Positions 26,057 to 35,388 are shown, counted from the first letter of the stretch. The stretch is DNA of 64,000 nucleotides from Duganella alba (GCF_009674495.1 NZ_WKJN01000033.1:1-64000), one strand, 5' to 3'. The notes: generated by a model not told the origin, from the sequence alone. Translations and numbers: made by a program.

Positions 26057-26557
26057 TTACAGGAAGCGCGCGTTCCTCAGCGTGGCAGGCACGATGCGGC
26101 GGTGCGCCGGCGCCACGAACAACATGTAGATGCGGCCCAAGGCGTTATGCGTGTGCACCACGGTACTGACGGCCACCTTGCCCGGCAGCTTGCAGACCGA
26201 GACTTCAACGTTCAGGTGCTTGTCCGAGTCGCCAAGGATGACTTCCTGCTCGCTCAGGTAAACTATGGAGAAGATGCCGACGCGGTCGCCCACGCGGTAG
26301 GCGCTGGCCGGCTTGGCGCCGTCGGTGTCGCCCAGCGCGCCGAGGTTTTTCAGTCCTACCAGCCGCACGATGCGGTTACGCAGCGTCATCATGGCGTTGA
26401 CCCAGCGTGGCGTGCCGGCGACCACTTTCAGGTATAGCTCCAGGGCGGACAGCGGCGTCGGTGCGATGGCCGTTTCGTAGCAGTCGTGGAAGTCGGCGCC
26501 GCGCAGGCGCCGGGCGATTTCGGCGTGTGGCGGGACGGCGGTGGCGAGGATGGTCAT
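26057..26557 (-). CDS. DUF2867 family protein
   Basis: This 166-residue protein matches the DUF2867 pattern: an N-terminal H-D-C-Y-E segment, a central L-G-D-S-D-K-H-L-N-V-E-V-S-V and a C-terminal V-V-H-T-H-N-A-L-G-R-I-Y-M-L-F-V-A-P-A-H. The family lacks a proven function and has a SRPBCC-like look. Its start overlaps the stop of the lipoprotein gene by 4 bp (ATGA), so it belongs to the Mla-like operon. Confidence 0.78.
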   Translation of the reverse strand: MTILATAVPPHAEIARRLRGADFHDCYETAIAPTPLSALELYLKVVAGTPRWVNAMMTLRNRIVRLVGLKNLGALGDTDGAKPASAYRVGDRVGIFSIVYLSEQEVILGDSDKHLNVEVSVCKLPGKVAVSTVVHTHNALGRIYMLFVAPAHRRIVPATLRNARFL

Positions 26558-27201
26558 TTGGCGGTGATCAGGTCGATGCGGCGTTTGAGGCGTTGGGCTT
26601 CGGCGCTGTCACCGGCTTGTTCGGCGCGCATGGCCTGCACGCCGAGCCAGGCCAGCAACGGCCGGCGCCAGCCCTGGGCGGAGGCGGTGTCCACGGCGTC
26701 CGCCAGCGTTTGTGGGCTGGCTTTGCCGGTGCGCAGCAGCACGCCGCTGGCGACCAGCTTGGACAGCGGATCGGCGATCGCCTGCACGGCGCTGACGGCG
26801 GCGTCGCTCGCGGCGGCGGCCACCGGCTGGTGCTGGGCCGGGAGCAGGGCGGCATCGGCGGCGGTGGCGCGGCCGGCCAGGTAGGCGGCGTAGGCGCGGT
26901 CGGCGGGGCCGGCGTCCTGCGCCAGCTTGATGTAGCCGGCGCAGTCTTCGAACACCAGCGCGGCGACGCGGGCGGCGCACTGGATCAATTCCGCGCGGAT
27001 GATCAGATCCACCTTGCCGGTGCTGGCCAGGGCTTCGCGGGCGCGTTTGGTTTCGGCGGCTTCGACGCGGGCGTTGCCGTCCATGTAGGCGGCGGTGGCG
27101 CGTTCGATGCCGTTCTGCGCGTTCATCTGCCAGTCCGGCACCGGTGGGTTGTTGCCGCAGCCGGCCAGCAGCAGGGATGCGATGGCGAGCGTCTTCTTCA
27201 T
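26554..27201 (-). CDS. Lipoprotein of the Mla-like operon
   Basis: This 215-residue protein has a lipoprotein signal with lipobox L-L-A-G-C (Cys at 15). The mature part is helical and alanine-rich and shows no family I can name; it does not look like the ABC-auxiliary lipoprotein domain usual beside MlaD. I chose the ATG at 27201, which starts the signal peptide and overlaps the mlaD stop by 4 bp. Operon position suggests an envelope role with the MCE protein. Confidence 0.72.
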   Translation of the reverse strand: MKKTLAIASLLLAGCGNNPPVPDWQMNAQNGIERATAAYMDGNARVEAAETKRAREALASTGKVDLIIRAELIQCAARVAALVFEDCAGYIKLAQDAGPADRAYAAYLAGRATAADAALLPAQHQPVAAAASDAAVSAVQAIADPLSKLVASGVLLRTGKASPQTLADAVDTASAQGWRRPLLAWLGVQAMRAEQAGDSAEAQRLKRRIDLITAK

Positions 27202-28166
27202 GGCAGCTTGATCTCCGTGTCGCGCTTGAACGGCCATTTGCGGTTGATTTCATTGACCAGCTGCTCGACGCGACGCAGGCTGCTTTCCACCTCGCCGCGC
27301 AGCGTGCCCAGGTCCGCCGTGGCTTCCTTGGTGTTGGAGGCCACCGCCTGCGCCTCGACCAGCACCGCGTCCATTTTCTTGAGCGAGTTGCGCGCATCGG
27401 CCAGCAGGCCGTTGAGTTGGACGATGGTGGCCTGTGCGTCGGTCATCACGCCTTGCTGGCCGAAGACGCGGTCGTCGGCGTGGCCAATCAGGCTGTCAGC
27501 CTTCACCGCCAGCGTGTTGACGGTCACCAGCAGCTTGTTGGCGCGCTCCATCAACTGCTGGGCGTTCTTGTCGTCGCCCGCGATCAGGCCAAGCGCGCCA
27601 TGCGGGCCGTTCAGCTTTCCGGTGACGCCGGCGACGCTGGCAAGCGTCGTGGCGAGGGCGGAATTTTCGGCGGTGAGATCGTTCAGGTTTTGCAGCAGGT
27701 CGCGCGCCGCCGCCAGCAGGCGCGGAATCTCGGCGCCGGGATCGCCCACCAGCAGCGTACGCGCCGCGCCGTCTTCCAGCGCCGGATCGGTCGGGATGCC
27801 GCTGAAGGCTTTTAGCTTGGCGCCGCCCACCAGGCCGCGTTCCAGCGTGAAGATGCTGGAGCTACGCAGCCAGTGTGCGTCCTGGCGTGGTACGTCGACC
27901 ACCACGCGCGCCTTGCCTTCCTGGCTCAGTTCAATGCGCCGCACGCGGCCGATGGGGAAGCCGGCGAAGGTCACGTCCATGCCGACGGTGACGCCTTCGG
28001 AGTCGTCGGCCTGCAATATCAGGGTCTGCGTGGATTCGAAGGCGCCGCGCGCGTACAGCAGGTACAGCGCGGAGCCGGCCACCAGCAGCACCATCAGCAC
28101 CAGCAGCAGGGCGGCCTTGAATTCGGCGTTGCGCACAGGCGCGGCTTCGTTGATTGGTTCTGTCAT
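27198..28166 (-). CDS. MlaD family MCE-domain protein
   Basis: This 322-residue protein has one N-terminal transmembrane helix (about 18-40) and an MCE domain (about 45-125) with the G-M-D-V-T-F-A-G-F-P-I-G-R-V core. A long C-terminal helical region (about 150-310) follows. MCE proteins form hexameric lipid-transfer rings anchored in the inner membrane. The upstream mlaE-type permease ends 1 bp before this start; the downstream lipoprotein gene overlaps by 4 bp. No MlaF-type ATPase gene is in the cluster. Confidence 0.88.
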   Translation of the reverse strand: MTEPINEAAPVRNAEFKAALLLVLMVLLVAGSALYLLYARGAFESTQTLILQADDSEGVTVGMDVTFAGFPIGRVRRIELSQEGKARVVVDVPRQDAHWLRSSSIFTLERGLVGGAKLKAFSGIPTDPALEDGAARTLLVGDPGAEIPRLLAAARDLLQNLNDLTAENSALATTLASVAGVTGKLNGPHGALGLIAGDDKNAQQLMERANKLLVTVNTLAVKADSLIGHADDRVFGQQGVMTDAQATIVQLNGLLADARNSLKKMDAVLVEAQAVASNTKEATADLGTLRGEVESSLRRVEQLVNEINRKWPFKRDTEIKLP

Positions 28167-28167
28167 A

Positions 28168-28956
28168 TCAGTAGTAATTACCCATGAGCGAGGCGACTTC
28201 GATGAGGAGCATCACGGCAAACAGCCGCACCATGTCCGACAGGCCGTGCGTGACCTTGTTGCGGTAGCTGGCGCCGAAGTAGAACGAGGAGGCCATTGGT
28301 ATCAGGCCGACGGCAAAGCTGAAGAAGACAATCTTCAGCACCAGGATCAGCGTGACGGCGGGATTGAACACCTGCCCGACCACGCGCGTGTAGCCGGCCA
28401 TCGCCCATGGCGTAAAGCCGTACAGCGACAGGTAGGCCAGCACCAGCGTCAGCACGCAGCTGACGGCGGCCAGCATCCACACCGCAAACATGCCGGCCGC
28501 CACGCGCGGGAAGAATTCGTCGTGCAGCTCATTTTCCGTGACGCGGTTGCCGGGATTGCGGCCTTGCGAGAATTCCAGGCCGGCCGGCAGCGTGGTGCGC
28601 AGCGCAACGAAGGCGGCGGCGGTCAGCGGGATCAGTTCCAGCACCAGCACGCGCACCACCATCTCCAGCGCGAAGCGCGACAGGCCGTAGCTTTGCGAGG
28701 TGACCACCACGATACGGATCAGCACCAGGCTGACCAGCGCCGACAGCACGCCGTACCACGCCAGGTTGGGCGCGGTGTCGGCCACCAGGTGTCGCGCCAG
28801 CACGGGACGCCTGTCGCGGCCATAGGTGGACGGCGTCAGGGCGATGGAGAACATCAGCACGGCGAAATGCAGCAGCCGCCACCAGCTGTGCAGCCACGCG
28901 ACCGTGCCGTGGTGCAGCCGTTGCAGGAGGTTGGGAATCGATGCTTGCGTGCTCAT
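28168..28956 (-). CDS. MlaE family ABC transporter permease
   Basis: This 262-residue integral membrane protein has five or six hydrophobic segments and the MlaE/YrbE signature around F-A-L-E-M-V-V-R-V-L-V-L-E-L-I-P-L-T-A-A, then L-K-I-V-F-F-S-F-A-V-G-L-I-P and the terminal L-L-I-E-V-A-S-L. It would work with an ATPase and the MCE protein encoded just downstream in moving lipids between membranes. It is first in its operon. The partner ATPase must be supplied from elsewhere or the system is reduced. Confidence 0.85.
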   Translation of the reverse strand: MSTQASIPNLLQRLHHGTVAWLHSWWRLLHFAVLMFSIALTPSTYGRDRRPVLARHLVADTAPNLAWYGVLSALVSLVLIRIVVVTSQSYGLSRFALEMVVRVLVLELIPLTAAAFVALRTTLPAGLEFSQGRNPGNRVTENELHDEFFPRVAAGMFAVWMLAAVSCVLTLVLAYLSLYGFTPWAMAGYTRVVGQVFNPAVTLILVLKIVFFSFAVGLIPMASSFYFGASYRNKVTHGLSDMVRLFAVMLLIEVASLMGNYY

Positions 28957-28996
28957 GTTGGCATCTTAGCACCGCAGCGCGGCGGACAGGCGTACG

Positions 28997-29863
28997 TTAC
29001 TTCTCGGGGAAGGTGTCGATCAGCGCGTCGACGGCGGCGCGCACGCGGGCGCTGCGGCTCAAATCGCTGTGCATCACCAGCCAGACGTCGTACTGGTCGA
29101 CCCGCTCCGGCCACACGCGCACCAGGCGCGGGTCGTTGTCGGCCATGTGGCAGGGCAGTTCGGCCAGGCCCATGCCCAGGCCGGCCGCCTCGATCAGCGC
29201 CATGCCGCTGTTGACCTCTATCGCCACGCGGGCGTTGTGCACCGGCTCCAGGCAGATCTTTTCCTGATGGCGCGGCGCGACGCTGGCCTGGTAGATGACC
29301 AGGTCATGGCCGGCCAGGCCGTTGCCCGGCGTCGGCATGCCGCGCTCCTTCAGGTAGGCCGGCGTGGCGTACAGGCCCATGCTGCGGCGGGTCAGATGGC
29401 GCGAGATCAGGTCCGGATCGGTGGGCTTGAGCGTGCGCACCGCCAGGTCGGCCTCGCGCCGCGTCAGGCTGGTGATGCTGGTGCTGGTACTGAGCACGAT
29501 GCGGATTTCCGGATGCATCACGTGCAGCCGCTGCATGGCGCCGATGACGAAATGGGCGGCCATGGTGTCGGAGGTGGTGACGCGCACGCTGCCGGACAGG
29601 CGGTTGTCGATGCCCTGCATCTCGCGCTGGAACTGCAGCGCCGCCTGTTCCATCTTTTCGGCGGCGGTGACGGCCAGTTCGCCGGCCGGCGTGGCCATGT
29701 AGCCGGACGGCGTGCGCAGGAACAGGCGCGCGCCCAGCGATTTTTCCAGCGCGTTGAGGCGCCGACCGACCGTGGCCTGGTCGATGTCGAGCAGGATGGC
29801 GGCCGCGCGCAGCGTGCCTTTGCGGTAAATGGCGAGGAAGATGCGGGCGTTGTCCCAGTCCAT
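28997..29863 (-). CDS. LysR family transcriptional regulator
   Basis: This 288-residue regulator has the N-terminal winged HTH (about 1-60: F-L-A-I-Y-R-K-G-T-L-R-A-A-A-I-L-L-D-I-D-Q-A-T-V-G-R-R-L-N-A-L-E) and a periplasmic-binding-like effector domain. The start at 29863 is the usual one for the family (M-D-W-D-N). It is divergent from a 14-helix MFS pump; a palindrome of LysR type lies between, so the pump is the likely target. Confidence 0.92.
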   Translation of the reverse strand: MDWDNARIFLAIYRKGTLRAAAILLDIDQATVGRRLNALEKSLGARLFLRTPSGYMATPAGELAVTAAEKMEQAALQFQREMQGIDNRLSGSVRVTTSDTMAAHFVIGAMQRLHVMHPEIRIVLSTSTSITSLTRREADLAVRTLKPTDPDLISRHLTRRSMGLYATPAYLKERGMPTPGNGLAGHDLVIYQASVAPRHQEKICLEPVHNARVAIEVNSGMALIEAAGLGMGLAELPCHMADNDPRLVRVWPERVDQYDVWLVMHSDLSRSARVRAAVDALIDTFPEK

Positions 29864-29874
29864 GGCGTTCTCCG

Positions 29875-29892
29875 TGATGCATTTTTGCATCA
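29875..29892. promoter_or_regulatory. Palindromic operator between lysR and the MFS gene
   Basis: TGATGCA-TTTT-TGCATCA is a perfect 7-bp inverted repeat with a 4-bp spacer, and contains a T-N11-A core. It lies 12 bp upstream of the lysR ATG, where LysR proteins often autoregulate. Confidence 0.6.
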
Positions 29893-29947
29893 GAGTGCTG
29901 ATGTTATGCGTATTTACTGCATCACGCAAGCGGCCTACCATACGCGC

Positions 29948-31339
29948 ATGAATACTTCTACTACCGCTGCGGCAGCGCCAGTGCGCCAGGTGCCGCCTTT
30001 GTTGATGCTGATGACGCTGGCCATCGGCTTTGTGATGGCGATGATCGATGTCACCGCTGTGAATACCGCGCTGTCCGATATTTCGGTCAGTCTGGCGGTG
30101 CCGCTTACCGGTCTGGTGTGGGTGGTGGACGGCTATACGCTGACGTTTGCCGCGCTGCTGATGGCGGGTGGCGCGCTGGCCGACCGGTTCGGCCCGAAGA
30201 ACGTTTATCAGGGTGGTTTGAGCGTGTTTATTCTTGGTTCGGTGTTGTGCGCGCTGGCGCCTAGCGGGCATGCGCTGATTGCGGCGCGCTTGCTGCAGGG
30301 CGTCGGGGCGGCGCTGTTCATGCCGAGTTCTTTGAGTCTGCTGACGCATGCTTACGAGGATCAGGCGACGCGGGCGCGCATGCTGGGGACGTGGTCGGCG
30401 ATTGTCGGCTGCTCGTCGGCGGCCGGGCCGCTGGTGGGCGGAATATTGGTGCACGAATTCGGCTGGCGCAGCGTGTTCTGGGTGAATGTGCCGATTGGTT
30501 TGCTGGGCATTGTGTTGACGCAGGTGCTGGCGCCGGCCACGCCGCGTCATGCGCGGGATTTGTCGATGTTGAGCCATGCGCTGGGCGTGGTGGCGTTGGC
30601 GGCGTTGAGTTTTGTGCTGATCGAGGGGCCGGCGCTGGGCTGGACGTCGGCGGCTGTGCTGGCGGCTGGTGTGGTGGCGCTGGCTGCGGCGGCGCTGCTG
30701 GTGCGGCGCGAGCGGGCGGGGGCGCATCCTTTGCTGCCAAGCGCCTTGTTTGAGACGCCGGCGTTTGCGGCGGCCAATGGCGTGGGATTCCTGATTAACT
30801 TTGCGGTGTTCGGGCAGTTGTTTTTGCTGAGTTTATTTATTCAGCAGGGCGGGGCGGATGCGTTGCAGACGGGGTTGAAGCTGATACCGATGATGGCGGC
30901 TTTTGCGGTGGGCAATCTGACTTCGGGACGGATTACGGCGCGGGTGGGGACGCGGCCGCCGATGATGTATGGGCTGCTGGTCGGATTGGGGATGGCGCTG
31001 GTGATGCTGTTTGGGCTGCGCCCCGAGACGCCTTATTGGCTGCTGGTCGTGGCGGCGGTGGTGATGAATGTGGCGATCGGGATTGCGATTCCGGGGATGA
31101 CGGCGACGGTGATGCTGGTGGCAGGGAAGGCGCATGCCAATAGTGCTGCGGCGGCGTTGAATGCGAATCGGCAGATCGGCGCGCTCGTTGGTGTGGCGAT
31201 GATGGGCACCGTGATGCATGTGGTGCCGGGGTGGGTGTTGCGCCTGCCGATGGCGTTTGCCTTGATCGCGGCGGCTTATTTGATTGCGCTCTGCCTGGTC
31301 TATCGTTACGTCAAACCCGCACGGCCAGGTGGGGTCTGA
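29948..31339 (+). CDS. MFS transporter, DHA2 (14-helix) drug-efflux type
   Basis: This 463-residue permease has about 14 hydrophobic segments. The motif A region reads G-G-A-L-A-D-R-F-G-P-K, and the TM1 motif D-V-T-A-V-N-T-A-L marks the DHA2 (EmrB/QacA) group of proton-coupled drug exporters. There is no adjacent membrane-fusion gene, so it probably acts alone at the inner membrane. The stop codon TGA at 31337 falls inside a GGGGTC palindromic repeat. It is divergent from a LysR regulator. Confidence 0.9.
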   Translation: MNTSTTAAAAPVRQVPPLLMLMTLAIGFVMAMIDVTAVNTALSDISVSLAVPLTGLVWVVDGYTLTFAALLMAGGALADRFGPKNVYQGGLSVFILGSVLCALAPSGHALIAARLLQGVGAALFMPSSLSLLTHAYEDQATRARMLGTWSAIVGCSSAAGPLVGGILVHEFGWRSVFWVNVPIGLLGIVLTQVLAPATPRHARDLSMLSHALGVVALAALSFVLIEGPALGWTSAAVLAAGVVALAAAALLVRRERAGAHPLLPSALFETPAFAAANGVGFLINFAVFGQLFLLSLFIQQGGADALQTGLKLIPMMAAFAVGNLTSGRITARVGTRPPMMYGLLVGLGMALVMLFGLRPETPYWLLVVAAVVMNVAIGIAIPGMTATVMLVAGKAHANSAAAALNANRQIGALVGVAMMGTVMHVVPGWVLRLPMAFALIAAAYLIALCLVYRYVKPARPGGV

Positions 31340-31360
31340 CCCCGTACGGGGTCAGACCCC
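31331..31360. repeat. GGGGTC palindromic repeat, copy 2
   Basis: Perfect 13-bp inverted repeat (GGGGTCTGACCCC and GGGGTCAGACCCC) around the self-complementary spacer GTAC. It contains the stop codon of the MFS gene and lies between it and the convergent ribB gene. It is nearly identical to the copy at 8396. Confidence 0.8.
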
Positions 31361-31384
31361 TAAGTGGTCAAGCCGGCGTCGTGG

Positions 31385-32047
31385 CTAAAGCGTGCGGGTT
31401 TGGCGCCACTCGATCATTTCGGCGATCGTTAGAATCGGCATCTGATGCTTCTCCGCGAAGCGTTCGATGTCGGCGCCGCGCATCATGGTGCCGTCGGGGT
31501 TCATCAGCTCGCACAGCACGGCCGAGGGGTTCAGGCCGGCCATGGTGGACAAATCCACCGACCCTTCCGTATGCCCCTTGCGCGACAGCACGCCGCCCGG
31601 CGTGGCGCGCAGCGGGAACACGTGGCCCGGATGCACCAGGTCCGACGGCTTGGCATTCGCCGCCGTCGCCGCACGAATCGTGGTCACGCGATCAGCCGCC
31701 GATACTCCCGTGGTCACGCCTTCGCGCGCCTCGATCGACACCGTGAACGGCGTGCCGTAACGGCTGCCGTTGTTGGCGGCCATCATCGGCAATTCCAGTT
31801 CGCGCACCTTGTCGGCGCTCAGGCACAGGCAGACGATGCCGCTGCATTCGCGGATCATCATGGCCATGGTCTGCACGGTTATTTTTTCGGCGGCGACGAT
31901 CAGGTCCGCTTCGTTCTCGCGGTCGAAATCGTCGAGCAGGATGACCGGCACGCCGGCGCGCATGGCTTCCAGTGCCGCGTGGATGCGGCCTTCGAGATCG
32001 TCGGATACCAGGGAATAAGAGGGGGATACTGCGGTGTGGTCAGACAT
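31385..32047 (-). CDS. ribB: 3,4-dihydroxy-2-butanone-4-phosphate synthase
   Basis: This 220-residue enzyme converts ribulose 5-phosphate to 3,4-dihydroxy-2-butanone 4-phosphate in riboflavin synthesis. Key motifs are D-D-F-D-R-E-N-E-A-D-L (metal-binding Glu), T-P-F-T-V-S-I-E-A-R, the phosphate-binding R-K-G-H-T-E-G-S-V-D-L and the late C-E-L-M-N-P-D-G. No GTP cyclohydrolase II domain is fused, so it is the monofunctional RibB type. I chose the ATG at 32047; the longer frame runs back towards the riboswitch. An FMN riboswitch lies about 100 bp upstream and should shut it down when FMN is plentiful. Confidence 0.94.
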   Translation of the reverse strand: MSDHTAVSPSYSLVSDDLEGRIHAALEAMRAGVPVILLDDFDRENEADLIVAAEKITVQTMAMMIRECSGIVCLCLSADKVRELELPMMAANNGSRYGTPFTVSIEAREGVTTGVSAADRVTTIRAATAANAKPSDLVHPGHVFPLRATPGGVLSRKGHTEGSVDLSTMAGLNPSAVLCELMNPDGTMMRGADIERFAEKHQMPILTIAEMIEWRQTRTL

Positions 32048-32143
32048 GGGTGAAACGCTCCTTGATAAGATAGGAACGCGACAGGGCAAGCGGATACGCG
32101 CAGCCAGCCGCGCCAAAGGGCGCAGCAGGCTGCGTAAAACGCA

Positions 32144-32252
32144 CATCTTCTTTCATCCGGACTTTAACCGTCGGCCCTGGAATTACACCAGATCTGCACA
32201 TTTCTGCGCTCGCGGGCTTTACCGCCGGTGGGGAATTACACCCCGCCCCGAA
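32144..32252 (-). promoter_or_regulatory. FMN riboswitch (RFN element) upstream of ribB
   Basis: Read on the minus strand the segment carries the conserved RFN blocks: GGCGGGGTGTAATTCCCCAC, then CCGGCGGTAAAGCCCGCGAG, a second GTGTAATTCC, and the closing CCGACGGTTAAAGTCCGGAT followed by GAAAGAAGATG. The order and spacing match the six-stem FMN aptamer. It ends about 96 nt before the ribB start and probably controls its translation or transcription. Confidence 0.95.
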
Positions 32253-32352
32253 GACGTTGTTGTTACCTGCCGGACGGCAGGCACGAGGATTCTAGCCTAA
32301 ATTCAGAAAATCGGTGTAAGGTAGCTGTTCCCTTAAATTTTTTGCATTCGGA

Positions 32353-35178
32353 ATGAAGCTGATTACCCTGCGTATCCTGTCCGGCGCTGCAATCCTGGCG
32401 TGTAGTTTTCTGGCGCAAGCCGACGATGTGGCGCCACTGAAGCTGGACCAGCAGATTCCGGTCGGTCCGCAGGTCAAGGTTGGCAAACTGTCCAATGGCC
32501 TGACGTATTACATTCATCACAACGGCCGCCCGGAGAAAAAGCTGGAGCTGCGGCTGGTGGTGAAGGCCGGCTCCATCCTGGAGGACGAGGACCAGCAAGG
32601 CCTGGCGCACTTCACCGAACACATGGCGTTCAACGGCTCGACGCATTTCAAGCGCAATGAGCTGGTGTCCTATTTGCAGTCGATCGGCGTGAAGTTCGGC
32701 GCGGACCTCAACGCCTACACCAGCTTCGACGAAACCGTCTACATCCTGCCGATACCGACCGATAGCAAGGAAACCATCGAAAAAGGCTTCCAGGTGCTGG
32801 AAGACTGGGCCCACGGCCTGTCCTTCAACGACGCCGACATCGACAGCGAACGCGGTATCGTGCTGGAGGAACTGCGCCTCGGCAAAGGTGTGGACGACCG
32901 CATGAACAAGGTGGTGCTGCCGAAGGTGCTGAACGGCTCGCGCTATGCGCAGCGCATGCCGATCGGTAAAGAGGACATCCTCAAGACCTTCAAGTACGAC
33001 GCCATCAAGCGCTTCTACCGCGACTGGTATCGCCCGGACCTGATGGCGGTGGTGGCGGTCGGCGACATCGAGCCGGCCGAGGCGCAGCGCCTGATCGAGC
33101 AGCATTTCGGCAAGCTGAAAAATCCGGCCCATGCGCGTGCGCGCGAATACGCCACGATCCCGGAACGCCAGGATTCCGAAGGCATCGTCTTCACCGACAA
33201 GGAAGTCAGCGCCAACACGGTCTACATCCGCTACCCGATCCAGACGCTGCCGGCCGAGAAGACTTTCGGCGACTACCGCCAGAAGCTGATCGAGAACATG
33301 TACAGCTTTATCCTGAGCCAGCGCATGTACGAGCTGACGCAGCAGGCCAATCCGCCGTTCCTGCAGGGCGGCAGCGGCATGAACAAGATCGTTCACGGCT
33401 ACCGTTCCTTCGGCGCCGGCGCGGTGCTGGGCAAGGACGGCGTCACGCCGGCCATCAACGCCCTGGTGGAGGAAGACCAGCGCGCGCGCCAGTACGGCTT
33501 CAGCGCGTCGGAACTGGAACGCGCCAAGAAGGGCATGCTGCGCAACTATGAGCGCATCTACAACGAACGCGATAAATCCGATTCGTCCGGCTACGCTGCG
33601 GAGTACATCCGCAACTTCCTGGAAGAGGAGTCGATCCCGGGCACCGCCGCCGAATACCGTTACGTGACCCAGTTGCTGCCGACGATTACGGTGGCCGAGG
33701 TCAACGCCGCCGTGCGCGCGGCGATACCGGACAACCAGAGCAAGCTGGTGATCTACACCGGCGTCGACAAGCCAGGCCTGACGCAGCCGAAGGCCGATGA
33801 ACTGGTCAGCATCGCCAGCGCGGCGGAAAAGATCGCCGTCAAGCCGATGGAAGAGAAGGTCTACGCCACCCAGCTCATGCCGACGCCGCCCAAGGCCGGC
33901 AGCATCGTCGGCGAAACCGTCAACACCAAAATCGGCGCCACGGAACTGACGCTCAGTAACGGCGTCAAGGTGGTGCTGAAGCCGACCGACTTCAATAACG
34001 ACCAGGTGATCCTCGGCGGCCTGCGCTACGGCGGCTGGTCGCTGCTGCCGGACAGCGACGTCTTCACCGCGCATTACGCCAGCAGCATCGTCGGCCAGAT
34101 GGGCGTGTTGAACTACACGCCGAACGATCTGGTGAAGGTGCTGGCCGGGAAGAGCGTCAGTTCCAGCGCCAGCGTCAGTTCGCTCAACGAATCGGTCGGC
34201 GGCAGCTCCGGCAGCACCGACGTGGAAGCCATGCTGCAGCTGGTCTACCTGCAGATGACGCAACCGCGCAAGGACCCGGCGATCTACACCGCCTACGTCG
34301 ACCGCCAGCGCGAGCTGGCGCAGAACAATCTGGCGCGGCCGGAGTCGGTGTTCTACGACACGGTGACCGCCACGCTGTACAACAACAGCCCGCGCGTGCT
34401 GCGTGCGGCGCGGCCGGCGGACTTCGACCAGCTGGCGCTGGACCGCGTGCTGGACATCTACAACAGCCGCCTGTCGAGCGCGCGCGACTTCACCTTCTTC
34501 ATTGTCGGCAGCTTCGACGTCGAGAAGATCAAGCCGCTGATCGCCACCTACCTCGCCAGCCTGCCGGTGGGCGAGATCCCGGTCGCCTTCAAGGACGAGG
34601 GCGTGCGGCCGATCAAGGGCGTGGTGAAGAAGGAGGTGCATGCCGGCTCGGAGCCGAAGAGCACCATCTCGCTGTCCTTCACCGGCGACGTCGAATACTC
34701 GCGCGCCGCGCGCATGCGCTTGCAGGCGCTGGTGGAGGTGATGAACATCAAGCTGATCGAAACGCTGCGCGAGAAGATGGGCGCGATGTACAGCGGCGGC
34801 ATGAGCGGCAGCATGAGCCGCATCCCGTATGGTAACTATGCCATCAACGCCAACCTGCCGTGCGCGCCCGAGAACGTGGACAAGGTGCTGGCCGCCACCT
34901 TTGCCGAGATCGAGAAGATCAAGCAGAACGGCGCCGAAGAGGCGGACCTGAACAAGGTGAAGGCGTCGTGGATCAAGGGCTACCGCAAGGGATTGCGGGA
35001 AAACGGCTACTGGATGGCCTCCTTGCAGAATGCCTTCTTCAATAATAACAATCCAGAGGATATACTGACTTACGAGTCGCGCGTAAACGCGTTGACGACG
35101 GCGGACCTGAAAGAGGCCGCACAGCGCTATTTCGATACGAACAACTATCTGCAAGTGGTGCTGTACCCTGAGCAGTAA
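32353..35178 (+). CDS. M16 family zinc metalloprotease (two-domain, PqqL-like)
   Basis: This 941-residue protein has a signal peptide (about 1-23). The inverted zinc motif H-x-x-E-H is at residues 86-90 (L-A-H-F-T-E-H-M-A-F-N-G), with the third ligand in the downstream E-R-G-I-V-L-E-E-L. The second half (about 510-930) repeats the M16 fold without the zinc motif, as usual for the clam-shell arrangement. It should degrade peptides in the periplasm. The E-D-E-D-Q-Q-G-L-A-H and F-N-G-S-T-H-F-K signatures fit the PqqL branch. The small gene at 35188 follows after 9 bp. Confidence 0.9.
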   Translation: MKLITLRILSGAAILACSFLAQADDVAPLKLDQQIPVGPQVKVGKLSNGLTYYIHHNGRPEKKLELRLVVKAGSILEDEDQQGLAHFTEHMAFNGSTHFKRNELVSYLQSIGVKFGADLNAYTSFDETVYILPIPTDSKETIEKGFQVLEDWAHGLSFNDADIDSERGIVLEELRLGKGVDDRMNKVVLPKVLNGSRYAQRMPIGKEDILKTFKYDAIKRFYRDWYRPDLMAVVAVGDIEPAEAQRLIEQHFGKLKNPAHARAREYATIPERQDSEGIVFTDKEVSANTVYIRYPIQTLPAEKTFGDYRQKLIENMYSFILSQRMYELTQQANPPFLQGGSGMNKIVHGYRSFGAGAVLGKDGVTPAINALVEEDQRARQYGFSASELERAKKGMLRNYERIYNERDKSDSSGYAAEYIRNFLEEESIPGTAAEYRYVTQLLPTITVAEVNAAVRAAIPDNQSKLVIYTGVDKPGLTQPKADELVSIASAAEKIAVKPMEEKVYATQLMPTPPKAGSIVGETVNTKIGATELTLSNGVKVVLKPTDFNNDQVILGGLRYGGWSLLPDSDVFTAHYASSIVGQMGVLNYTPNDLVKVLAGKSVSSSASVSSLNESVGGSSGSTDVEAMLQLVYLQMTQPRKDPAIYTAYVDRQRELAQNNLARPESVFYDTVTATLYNNSPRVLRAARPADFDQLALDRVLDIYNSRLSSARDFTFFIVGSFDVEKIKPLIATYLASLPVGEIPVAFKDEGVRPIKGVVKKEVHAGSEPKSTISLSFTGDVEYSRAARMRLQALVEVMNIKLIETLREKMGAMYSGGMSGSMSRIPYGNYAINANLPCAPENVDKVLAATFAEIEKIKQNGAEEADLNKVKASWIKGYRKGLRENGYWMASLQNAFFNNNNPEDILTYESRVNALTTADLKEAAQRYFDTNNYLQVVLYPEQ

Positions 35179-35187
35179 GGAGCAATC

Positions 35188-35388
35188 ATGGCAAAGAAAA
35201 AAGAAGAGCTGGACCCGGAAACCCTGGAACTGATTAACTGGTGCATCGAAGTGGAGGGCTTCCTGGTGAAGGGCGGCGCCACGCTGGAGCAGGCGCAGGA
35301 GCACATCGAAGAACAGGTGGAATGGTTCACCGACCAGTTCTACGAGGGCCTGACGCCCGAGGAAGCGGCCAAGGAAGCCCTGGCTTAA
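35188..35388 (+). CDS. Small conserved-looking acidic protein
   Basis: This 66-residue, very acidic, wholly helical protein (L-E-L-I-N-W-C-I-E-V-E-G-F-L-V-K-G-G-A-T-L-E-Q-A-Q-E-H-I-E-E-Q) has an AAGGAG ribosome-binding site. It follows the M16 protease gene by 9 bp and is probably co-transcribed. I recognise no named family. The stop codon overlaps that of the convergent VOC gene. Confidence 0.7.
   Translation: MAKKKEELDPETLELINWCIEVEGFLVKGGATLEQAQEHIEEQVEWFTDQFYEGLTPEEAAKEALA

Noticed and set aside
32263..35304. Minus-strand frame of about 1000 codons opposite the M16 protease
   Set aside because: It lies wholly antisense to a gene with signal peptide and zinc motif and its composition is typical of a shadow frame.
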